Positions 23,718 through 29,800 of a stretch of DNA of 29,800 nt are shown here, in pieces. How positions within the stretch are numbered: position 1 is the first letter of the stretch; each line of letters opens with the position of its first letter. Position numbers and translations under genes: made by a program. The stretch is from a virus. The notes beneath the pieces are model-generated. The model worked only from the letters and a program-made list of their open reading frames with translations, was not told the origin of the DNA and did not search any database. Location: IMG/VR virus record IMGVR_UViG_3300046167_000284, positions 1 through 29,800 of that record. The stretch is one strand, 5' to 3'.

Positions 23718-24129
23718 AGAACTCAGTGCCCTGGCCACGCAGCTAAAGGCAGAGAAGCACCCCGATGTACCGCCCTTTGCTTTGGTAAAGAAGCGCTTCA
23801 AGGATACCACCGCCAATGAACTTACAAAGACTATCATTTGGGATATGTACCACATCCGCGAGGGTGTAGCCTACCGCATCAACAATGGGGCGGTCTATGA
23901 TGTAAAGCGTAAGGTGTACCGCGCGGGAGTACAAAAGAAAGGCGTGCCCGATATCATTGGCATCATCAATGGCCGATTCATAGGTATAGAGGTGAAGATT
24001 GGTAAAGACCGCCAAAGCGCTGACCAAAAACTTATAGAAAAGGAAATCAATGCCGCTGGCGGTGTGTATTTTATAGCCAAATCGTACGATGACTACCTAA
24101 GCAAAATCAATGAATTCACACATAACTGA
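23695..24129 (+). CDS. VRR-NUC domain nuclease
   Basis: 144 residues. GVPDIIGIINGRFIGIEVKIGKDRQSADQKLIEKEINAAGGVYFIAKSYDDY is a full VRR-NUC core (Asp86, Glu99, Lys101, Gln in SADQ). The family includes structure-specific nucleases, and phage members are thought to trim or resolve DNA intermediates. The N-terminal ~45 residues are unassigned. It overlaps the next gene. Confidence 0.9.
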   Translation: MQIPKNLKELSALATQLKAEKHPDVPPFALVKKRFKDTTANELTKTIIWDMYHIREGVAYRINNGAVYDVKRKVYRAGVQKKGVPDIIGIINGRFIGIEVKIGKDRQSADQKLIEKEINAAGGVYFIAKSYDDYLSKINEFTHN

Positions 24130-24469
24130 TGGGGCAATATCTGAACTGCAAGTAGCTGCTCTATTATTAGAGCACGGCTGGGCCGTGGCGTTTCCCTTTA
24201 CACATCAAAACCCTTACGATCTTATCATCTACAAAGATGGTAAGGTAAGGACGGTGCAAGTGAAAAGCGGAACATTTGCCGACAACCAGCACACGGTGAT
24301 TAAAGCCGATTTCAACAACTATGCTGAGGTCGACTACATTGTACTGCACGATAGGGTACAGCATCAGTTTTACATCTTCAGCAAGGGGGAGCTGAACAAC
24401 CGCCGCACCATAACAATGAACCCCAAGAGACACACACAACAGCTCAACAACTGGAAACGAATTAAATGA
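24110..24469 (+). CDS. PD-(D/E)XK endonuclease-like protein
   Basis: 119 residues. The order Glu12 (ISELQVAALLLEHGW), Asp37 (NPYDLIIYKDGK), Gln50-x-Lys52 (VRTVQVKSG) is the PD-(D/E)XK pattern of Holliday-junction-resolvase-like and intron-endonuclease-like families. It directly follows the VRR-NUC gene and overlaps the primase gene by four bases (ATGA). It may serve as a resolvase before packaging. The exact substrate cannot be told from sequence. Confidence 0.82.
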   Translation: MNSHITDGAISELQVAALLLEHGWAVAFPFTHQNPYDLIIYKDGKVRTVQVKSGTFADNQHTVIKADFNNYAEVDYIVLHDRVQHQFYIFSKGELNNRRTITMNPKRHTQQLNNWKRIK

Positions 24470-26433
24470 ATACGACAACAATAGCTAAGAAATACCTTGC
24501 GCACGGCTTTAGCCCCATCCCACTTATTGATGGGGAGAAGCGCCCAAGCATAAGGAATTGGCAGCAGTATGGTGAGGAGCCTATGGGACTCCAAGAAGCC
24601 GAGCGCCTCTTCCAAAATACGGGGAGCATAGGTTTAGTGATGGGCTTCGATGGCATCCAATGCCTTGATATCGATGCCAAGCACTTTAGAGGTAAGGAGT
24701 ATGAGGTCTTCTGCGAGAGGCTAGAAGAGGAATCTCCTGGCCTTAAGGATAAGATGATTATACAAACCACGCGCAGCGGTGGCTTCCATTGGATATTTAA
24801 ATGCGATGAGATAGCGGGCAATCAAAAGTTCGCTCGGAATATAGATGGTGAGGTGACTTTTGAAACGAGAGGCCGAGGTGGTCAAATCGTTACCTACCCA
24901 AGCAAAGGGTACAAGATACTCGGGAAGATAACCAACGTTAAGCGAATCAGCCCCGTGGAGCGCGACGTTATCTTCCGAGTAGCCCGTACAATGGATGAGA
25001 TGCAAAAGGAAGTGGTTGTCGAAAGCAAGCGCATCGGTGATATTGAAACGCAAGACCAAACGCCGTGGGGTGAGTTTAGAGCAACACACACGGCCCTTGA
25101 TATCTTACAGCGCTACGGCTGGAGCATAGTAGGGGAGAGCAGCAAGTACATCTATCTGCTGCGCCCAGGATCAACGGACAGCAAAACGAGTGGCGTGATA
25201 TTTAAAGACACCGAGCTGTTTTGGCCGTGGACAACAAGCAGCGCCTTTGAGGCTGAGATGCCATACGATGGATTCCAATGCTATACCTTATTAGAACACG
25301 GCGGTAGCTTTGATGATGCCATCAAGGATATCAGAGAACAAGGCTATGGCAAGCGCTATGAGTTAAGTGCACCGAATGACTTTAATATAGATTTAGATGA
25401 TGAAGAAGTACAGGAAGAGATGGGCCAGCTATTGGCAAAGCTACGCGTTGACTCTACTATTGAGGTATCCCAACCTCCTAAAGCTCTCGAGATGGTTTTT
25501 GGTCAAAATAGCTACATCATCGGCTCCTTTGGAAACTTTAGCCTCGTTCAAGGAAAAGCGAAGAGCCGCAAGAGCTTCTTCCTATCAGCACTCGCAGCGG
25601 CAGCATCATCGGACTCAATGGTATGCGAACACCTCCGAGGGTACATCTACCCGCGTAAGGTCATATATATTGACACCGAGCAAGGAGACTTCCACGCCGC
25701 TAAGGCGAAGAAGAGGGTGCACGAGATGGCTGGACTGCAAGGCAACCTCAACTACGACCATATCGAGTACATCAAGCTCCGCAGCTTGGATACAAACGCG
25801 CTCCGACTCGCTGCAATAGATTACATCTTTAGAACGGAGGAGAACATCGGGTATATGGTCATCGATGGTATTGCTGATGTAGCCTCTAAGGGTGTGAATG
25901 ATGAGGAGGAAGCCACAGCAATAGCCTCTAAGCTACTTAAATGGACAGCAGAATACAACTGCCATATCACCGTCGTGCTGCACGAGAACAAGAACGATAG
26001 AAATGCTAAGGGCCACCTTGGGCAGTATATCGTTCAGAAGAGCGAATCCACTTTTAGCGCTAAGAAGAGTGAGCACAATAGAGACATCACTGAGATCACA
26101 CCCGAGTACACAAGGAACATAGAACCGCCAGCGATTGAGATGAGTATTGGTGGCTTTGATCTTGTTGAGTTCTCAGAGGTTGAGGTTGATGAGTTCTACA
26201 ACAAAACACGCGTTTGGACTGATGAGGATAAGCACCGCATTGCCGCCAAGATATTAGGTAAGAGCAAAGGCGATGCTGCTACCTTCATACGCGATACGGA
26301 GGACTGCAAGCGCAAGGATGCTGAGAAGGTTTTGGCATTGATGGAAGAAAATAGTATAATACATTGGGATGGTAAGCGCCCCAAGATTGTAGCGCTTGGC
26401 CCTAAAGATGGTGAAGAGCCTATTGATTTATGA
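24466..26433 (+). CDS. Primase-polymerase / RepA-like helicase fusion
   Basis: 655 residues. The N-terminal prim-pol domain (about 1-175) has KRPSIRNWQQY, the metal-binding CLDIDAKHF (Asp68, Asp70), SGGFHWIF (His108) and TFETRGRGGQIVTYPS. A middle domain (about 205-300) contains ILQRYGWSIVGESSKYIYLLRPG. A RecA-like ATPase follows, with the Walker A-like GKAKSRKS (363-370), YIDTEQGD and Walker B YMVIDGIADV, ending VVLHENKNDRNAKGHLG. It should prime and unwind DNA at the fork. No phage DNA polymerase is present, so host polymerase probably extends. Confidence 0.88.
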   Translation: MNTTTIAKKYLAHGFSPIPLIDGEKRPSIRNWQQYGEEPMGLQEAERLFQNTGSIGLVMGFDGIQCLDIDAKHFRGKEYEVFCERLEEESPGLKDKMIIQTTRSGGFHWIFKCDEIAGNQKFARNIDGEVTFETRGRGGQIVTYPSKGYKILGKITNVKRISPVERDVIFRVARTMDEMQKEVVVESKRIGDIETQDQTPWGEFRATHTALDILQRYGWSIVGESSKYIYLLRPGSTDSKTSGVIFKDTELFWPWTTSSAFEAEMPYDGFQCYTLLEHGGSFDDAIKDIREQGYGKRYELSAPNDFNIDLDDEEVQEEMGQLLAKLRVDSTIEVSQPPKALEMVFGQNSYIIGSFGNFSLVQGKAKSRKSFFLSALAAAASSDSMVCEHLRGYIYPRKVIYIDTEQGDFHAAKAKKRVHEMAGLQGNLNYDHIEYIKLRSLDTNALRLAAIDYIFRTEENIGYMVIDGIADVASKGVNDEEEATAIASKLLKWTAEYNCHITVVLHENKNDRNAKGHLGQYIVQKSESTFSAKKSEHNRDITEITPEYTRNIEPPAIEMSIGGFDLVEFSEVEVDEFYNKTRVWTDEDKHRIAAKILGKSKGDAATFIRDTEDCKRKDAEKVLALMEENSIIHWDGKRPKIVALGPKDGEEPIDL

Positions 26434-27278
26434 TAACGGTAAACAGCTTGAGCGGAGGTAAGACCTCAGCATATATTGCAGCGCACTACCCAGCGGACTA
26501 TGATGTATTCTCTTTGGTGCGTATTGAAGATGAGAACTGCAAGTTCCCCGATGAGAAGATACGCAAGGAGGTTGAGGATAGAATCCAAGCGCCATTCATT
26601 GGTACAGCAGAAGATGATACCATCATCTACACTATGCTCGACCTTGAGCAGTACATCGGCAGAGAAATAACTTGGGTTACAGGTAAGACCTTTGACCAAA
26701 TAACAACAAGAAAAGACAAGGTCTACCTTCCTAATAAGGTGCAACGCTTCTGCACCGTCGAGATGAAGATTGAACCTATGTTCTATTGGTGGGCAGAAAA
26801 CGTTGGCGAGCCAATAGAAACAAGAATAGGTTTTAGAGCTAATGAGATGCGCAGAGCAAAGAATATGCTTGAGCGCTGCAATGAAGATGGCCTCAGTGTA
26901 TTTAAAGCAACCTTTGAGAAGCATAAGAGCGGAAGAAACAAATGGGAAGATGTGCCCTACCAAAAGCCCGTGTTTCCTTTAATAGATAGCGGTATCTTTA
27001 AAGACAACGTTGAGCAGTATTGGATCGATAAGCCCGTGCGCTTTGCTTGGATGAACAACTGCGTTGGATGCTTTCACAAGCAACCGCTCCTACTAAAGAA
27101 GATGTGGGAGAAGCACCCAAACAAATTGGAGTGGTTTGCAAAGAGAGAGCGCGACAGCATCAATGGCGCAACCTGGCGCTCTGATGTTACCTATGATGAG
27201 GTGAAGTCTTGGAACAGCCAATTCGACCTCTTTGATGATGATTTTAATGAATGCGACAGCGGATACTGCGGAATATGA
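26430..27278 (+). CDS. PP-loop ATPase (PAPS reductase-like)
   Basis: 282 residues. The PP-loop NSLSGGKTSAY (5-15) of the adenine nucleotide alpha-hydrolase/PAPS reductase superfamily; GFRANEMRRA (134-143), similar to the conserved arginine motif of PAPS reductase and DndC relatives; Cys108 (RFCTVEMKIEP), Cys211-x-x-Cys214 (NNCVGCFHK) and Cys275/Cys280 at the C-terminus, which could hold an iron-sulfur cluster or zinc. Sulfate reduction in a phage is unlikely to be the purpose; sulfur transfer to DNA, tRNA or a nucleotide is more plausible. It overlaps both neighbours, so it is co-expressed with replication genes. Confidence 0.85.
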   Translation: MITVNSLSGGKTSAYIAAHYPADYDVFSLVRIEDENCKFPDEKIRKEVEDRIQAPFIGTAEDDTIIYTMLDLEQYIGREITWVTGKTFDQITTRKDKVYLPNKVQRFCTVEMKIEPMFYWWAENVGEPIETRIGFRANEMRRAKNMLERCNEDGLSVFKATFEKHKSGRNKWEDVPYQKPVFPLIDSGIFKDNVEQYWIDKPVRFAWMNNCVGCFHKQPLLLKKMWEKHPNKLEWFAKRERDSINGATWRSDVTYDEVKSWNSQFDLFDDDFNECDSGYCGI

Positions 27279-27508
27279 TAGACCTAAAGACACGCAATAA
27301 GATAGCACAGCTCATTGTAGATATGCACATAGGTGAGAAGAAGCCTGTGCGTAAGCAAGAGATGCTTCCATTAATTAAGGAGGTAAACGATACGGCAATC
27401 ATCGGCCACGCCATTCGCTTTGTAAAGAATGACAGCACAGGTGAGGTCACACACATTAAGAAATATAGAAAAACCGCCATAGAAAAAAGAATAGAGAATG
27501 AAACGTGA
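27275..27508 (+). CDS. Hypothetical protein downstream of PP-loop gene
   Basis: 77 residues from ATG 27275 (ATGA overlap with the previous stop); an upstream in-frame ATG at 27251 is less likely. Begins MIDLKTRNKIAQLIVDMHIGEKKPVRKQEM, ends in basic repeats (KKYRKTAIEKRIENET). No family recognised; looks like a small winged-helix-sized protein but this is not established. Confidence 0.68.
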   Translation: MIDLKTRNKIAQLIVDMHIGEKKPVRKQEMLPLIKEVNDTAIIGHAIRFVKNDSTGEVTHIKKYRKTAIEKRIENET

Positions 27509-27806
27509 ATGCATCAAGTGTAAGAAAGAGCACCCCATTGAGGACTTCTACCCATTAGAGAGAGGTAGAGATGGCAGAAGAGCACGCTGCAAGCATTGTG
27601 AGAAAGAGTACCGCGATGCTAATAAGAAGCCTGTGATGCCCCGCGATGGTCAACCCTTTCAGCTTGATACCAACACGGTACACAACCATTTCTACATCCA
27701 CTTTGGATTCACTGAGTACCGCTACAACCCAACCGAATGGAGTGAGCGCGCTAAGTACATCATAGATAAAACAATAACAACAACAACTAAAAACAACAAG
27801 CTATGA
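27498..27806 (+). CDS. Zinc-ribbon protein
   Basis: 102 residues. CIKCKKEHPIEDFYPLERGRDGRRARCKHCEKEYR gives a Cys2-Cys2 zinc ribbon of the kind found at the start of phage HNH-type proteins, but no HNH core follows. The C-terminal half (NHFYIHFGFTEYRYNPTEWSERAKYIID) is unassigned. Overlaps both neighbours. DNA or RNA binding inferred from the ribbon only. Confidence 0.75.
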   Translation: MKRECIKCKKEHPIEDFYPLERGRDGRRARCKHCEKEYRDANKKPVMPRDGQPFQLDTNTVHNHFYIHFGFTEYRYNPTEWSERAKYIIDKTITTTTKNNKL

Positions 27807-27949
27807 CATTTCCCGACAGCTACCTTGATGACGGTAACCCGTGGACTACGGACAGCGAATGCTGCGCAGAGTGCGGCAAAGAAACTGAGAACTATGCACT
27901 GATTGATTCAGAACCAGTGTGCCAAGACTGCGAGCATAGTGTCTATTAA
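27803..27949 (+). CDS. Small zinc-ribbon protein
   Basis: 48 codons, MTFPDSYLDDGNPWTTDSECC, then AECGKETENYALIDSEPVCQDCEHSVY. The CxxC pairs (CAEC, CQDC) form a compact zinc ribbon. Start overlaps the previous stop (ATGA), and the end overlaps the methyltransferase. Function unknown. Confidence 0.65.
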   Translation: MTFPDSYLDDGNPWTTDSECCAECGKETENYALIDSEPVCQDCEHSVY

Positions 27950-29102
27950 GATCAATCAACTCGACCTCTTTAGTGGTATCGGAGGATTCCACCTTGGCTT
28001 TGAACGTGCTGGCTATGAGGTTACGAGTTACTTCTCGGAAATAGATAAGCACGCAGTAGCAGTATATCAACACAAATTTAAAGATGCAACCTATGTCGGA
28101 TCAGTTACTGATGTTCGAGGAGCAGACCTCCCCAACATCGACCTCATCACTTTCGGTTCTCCTTGTCAAGACTTTAGCCTCGCTGGAAAGCGTAAAGGGA
28201 TGGACGGAGAACGAAGTAGCCTTATCCTTGAAGCAATACGCCTTATCACCGAATGCCAACCAAGAGCTTTTGTGTGGGAGAATGTTAAGGGAACATTCAG
28301 CTCAAACGATGGCGAAGATTTTGCGGCAATCCTCCAAGCCTTTAGCAACATTGGGGGCTATAGACTTGAATGGCAACTGCTTAATACAGCGTGGTTTCTA
28401 CCACAAAACCGAGAGCGCATCTACCTTGTCGGATATTCTACAACCCCCACAGGAGATTGGGGAGGAGTTTTTCCTGTCGGAGAATGCCGTGGAAAGAATA
28501 ATAGTGACACAAGAAGCGAGCACCAAACCGCTAACACCCTCACAACAAGATACTTCGCAAGCACATCTCAAGGATCGTACATTGGTGAGTGTGACGAAGT
28601 TCTCAAAATAAAAAGCGCCAACAAGAAAGGATACCAAGAGGCTGAAGATGGTGATGCAATACGGTTGTACCAACCCAACAGCGAAACGCAAAGAGGAAGA
28701 GTAGGTAAAGGTGTAGCGCATACCTTAGAGACTACTAGGCAGCAAGGTGTGGTGCAGCCTTACTATGAAGACATAGAAATAGGAGATATTCGATACGATG
28801 AAGGAGGCTTTAGGCCTCGTAAAAATGGAATAGCGCCAGCTTTAGTAGGGAGTAATGATAAGAGCGGAACGCCTAACTGCTCAATCCTTAAAAACAATAG
28901 TACCTACCGCATCCGTAGGCTTACACCTATAGAGTGTGAGAGGCTCCAAGGCTTCCCCGATAACCATACCGAGTACGGCATCTATGATGGTGAGGTGAAG
29001 AAGATGAGTAACACCCAGCGCTATAAGCAATGCGGTAACGCAGTTACCGTTGATGTAGTCAAGGCAGTAGCACAGCAACTAATACCTATCTACAATGCCT
29101 AA
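27939..29102 (+). CDS. DNA (cytosine-5) methyltransferase
   Basis: 387 residues from the GTG at 27939. This start overlaps the previous stop and lies just before motif I; a TTG at 27903 is an alternative. All core motifs are present: I LDLFSGIGGFHLGFERAGY, IV FGSPCQDFSLAG (catalytic Cys), VI FVWENVKG, VIII PQNRERIYLVGY, IX RRLTPIECERLQGFP, X QCGNAVTVDVVKAVAQQL. The variable target-recognition region lies between VIII and IX. It transfers methyl groups to C5 of cytosine in a specific site. No cognate restriction enzyme is recognised beside it, so it is probably an orphan that protects phage DNA from host restriction. Target unknown. Confidence 0.93.
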   Translation: MSIKINQLDLFSGIGGFHLGFERAGYEVTSYFSEIDKHAVAVYQHKFKDATYVGSVTDVRGADLPNIDLITFGSPCQDFSLAGKRKGMDGERSSLILEAIRLITECQPRAFVWENVKGTFSSNDGEDFAAILQAFSNIGGYRLEWQLLNTAWFLPQNRERIYLVGYSTTPTGDWGGVFPVGECRGKNNSDTRSEHQTANTLTTRYFASTSQGSYIGECDEVLKIKSANKKGYQEAEDGDAIRLYQPNSETQRGRVGKGVAHTLETTRQQGVVQPYYEDIEIGDIRYDEGGFRPRKNGIAPALVGSNDKSGTPNCSILKNNSTYRIRRLTPIECERLQGFPDNHTEYGIYDGEVKKMSNTQRYKQCGNAVTVDVVKAVAQQLIPIYNA

Positions 29103-29382
29103 CTCACCGAAAAGAAAGCAGCGCCCTTGGCTCCAAGGCAGTCAACAGCACAGCCAGGATCGTAAGGAGCGCAACAAGTTCTACAACACTACAAGGTGGC
29201 GTAAGCTGCGTGCTATGTTCATCAAAGAGCAGCCACTATGTATTGAGTGCAATGGTATCGGTGAGGTGGTTGACCACATCACACCCATTAGATTAGGAGG
29301 TGATGAGTTGAGCTGGGACAATCTACAAACGATGTGCCATAGATGCCACAACGTTAAGAGTGGAAAGGAGGCACACCTATGA
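29095..29382 (+). CDS. HNH endonuclease
   Basis: 95 residues. FYNTTRWRKLRAMFIKEQPLCIECNGIGEVVDHITPIRLGGDELSWDNLQTMCHRCHNVKSGKE contains the CxxC...CxxC zinc knuckle and the HNH core (VVDHITPIRLGG, NLQTMC). Small HNH proteins of this type usually sit beside terminase genes and help packaging cleavage in HK97-like phages. Here TerS would be the next large gene if the window is joined end to end. Overlaps both neighbours. Confidence 0.92.
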   Translation: MPNSPKRKQRPWLQGSQQHSQDRKERNKFYNTTRWRKLRAMFIKEQPLCIECNGIGEVVDHITPIRLGGDELSWDNLQTMCHRCHNVKSGKEAHL

Positions 29383-29762
29383 ACGAGGAGAAGCTGTTTA
29401 ACTACATCAAGGCTAAGTACATTGATGACCTACAACCAACGCAAGGGTACTGCTCCTTCGATGGGTACAGCATCAAATACCAAGCGCTCGTAGAGCTGAA
29501 GTGTAGAGCCAAGCACTATGATGATATGATGATAGAGCAGCAGAAGTACAAGGCGCTGATGCGTGAGGCAGATACCTTTGGCTTTGTTGTGTATTATGTT
29601 TGCTCTACACCTAAAGGTATATACTGCTGGAGCCTGTTAACTATTAAAGCTCCAGTGTGGTACGAGAATGAGACAATGCCAAAGAGTACAGCGTTCGATG
29701 ACAAGAGTGTAACCTCCAAGGCAGTAGGATACTTAGGTATCGACAGCTCAACAAGATTATAG
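29379..29762 (+). CDS. PD-(D/E)XK-like hypothetical protein
   Basis: 127 residues. The core FDGYSIKYQALVELKCRAKHYDDMMIEQQKYKALM shows Asp28 then Glu39-x-Lys41 (VELKCR), the spacing of a PD-(D/E)XK nuclease, followed by two beta strands (FVVYYVCSTPKGIYCWSL). Proteins of this shape recur in Bacteroidota phages without a name I know. It may process DNA ends at packaging, given HNH next to it; this is inference. Confidence 0.7.
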   Translation: MNEEKLFNYIKAKYIDDLQPTQGYCSFDGYSIKYQALVELKCRAKHYDDMMIEQQKYKALMREADTFGFVVYYVCSTPKGIYCWSLLTIKAPVWYENETMPKSTAFDDKSVTSKAVGYLGIDSSTRL

Positions 29763-29776
29763 GAGGGGGGTTGTAA

Positions 29777-29800
29777 ATGTCTGAGTACAACACACTTACA
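29777..29800 (+). CDS. Partial ORF at the right edge
   Basis: ATG 29777, MSEYNTLT, runs off the window. It is preceded by a G-rich stretch (AGGAGGGGGG at 29761-29770) that could serve as a ribosome site, 6 bases from the ATG. If the window ends join, it would stop after 11 codons (TGA at 10-12 of the left end), so it is either a real gene cut by the edge or a short chance ORF. Confidence 0.35.

Noticed and set aside
28084-28611. 175-codon + strand ORF inside the methyltransferase gene
   Set aside because: The overlapping frame holds all methyltransferase motifs; this one has no recognisable domain and is out of place.
1-29800. tRNA genes, CRISPR arrays, insertion sequences, attachment sites
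   Set aside because: No T-arm-like GTTCGAATC pattern in a foldable context, no regularly spaced repeats, no transposase, no integrase. The only long direct repeat is the control block pair, which lacks mobile-element genes.

Overview
The window reads as most or all of the genome of a small tailed phage (siphovirus-like, HK97-type head). Every convincing gene is on the + strand, genes are tightly packed with ATGA/TAATG stop-start overlaps, and the order is canonical: packaging, head, tail, receptor-binding proteins, lysis, replication/recombination, DNA modification, HNH. I infer a Bacteroidota host, probably an aquatic flavobacterium-like one. The reasons are promoter-like TAnnTTTG (-7) elements in several gaps, an M15-peptidase endolysin, a lipoprotein spanin candidate, and a replication module of the prim-pol/RepA-like helicase plus gp2.5-like SSB type. 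No integrase, CI-like repressor, DNA polymerase, tRNA or rRNA was seen, so nothing here points to lysogeny. The left end begins just before the terminase small subunit and the right end lies just past an HNH gene. HNH-TerS is the usual neighbour pair, so a circularly permuted genome of about 30 kb cut at this point is plausible but unproven.

Layout: 66-2062 terminase small and large subunits. 2200-2615 a control block followed by a small single-gene unit that ends at an intrinsic terminator (2661-2692). From a promoter motif at 2703: portal, three-domain prohead protease and capsid (2749-6441). 6444-8452 connector and tail-completion proteins. 8465-8884 major tail protein and a terminator. 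8933-9579 tail assembly chaperones with a textbook -1 frameshift site. 9576-11123 tape measure. 11125-18831 tail tip and a set of adhesins built from LamG-like and carbohydrate-binding-like modules; most of this section has codon usage clearly different from the rest. 18831-20625 lysis cassette: M15 endolysin, several holin-like membrane proteins and a unimolecular-spanin-like lipoprotein. 20626-21218 regulatory region. 21219-26433 replication and recombination: SSB, a DnaA domain IV-like protein, YqaJ exonuclease, two further nucleases and a primase-helicase. 26430-29762 PP-loop (PAPS reductase-like) enzyme, zinc-ribbon proteins, a complete C5 cytosine methyltransferase, HNH nuclease and another PD-(D/E)XK-like protein.

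The least explained feature is a control block of about 140 bp present twice in direct orientation, 18.5 kb apart (2200-2339 and 20719-20860). Both copies share a 7-bp dyad with divergent spacer, an A/T tract, a hairpin whose outer pairs are identical but whose inner stem differs while still pairing, and a GATACTT element. Related GATACTT elements sit before the portal gene and before the first adhesin gene. One copy precedes a lone 68-codon gene with its own terminator and the other precedes the replication genes. Other points worth a check are the -1 frameshift signal with a possible downstream branched stem, a tail-fibre-associated gene broken by an apparent +1 shift, and the abrupt codon-usage borders of the adhesin module.
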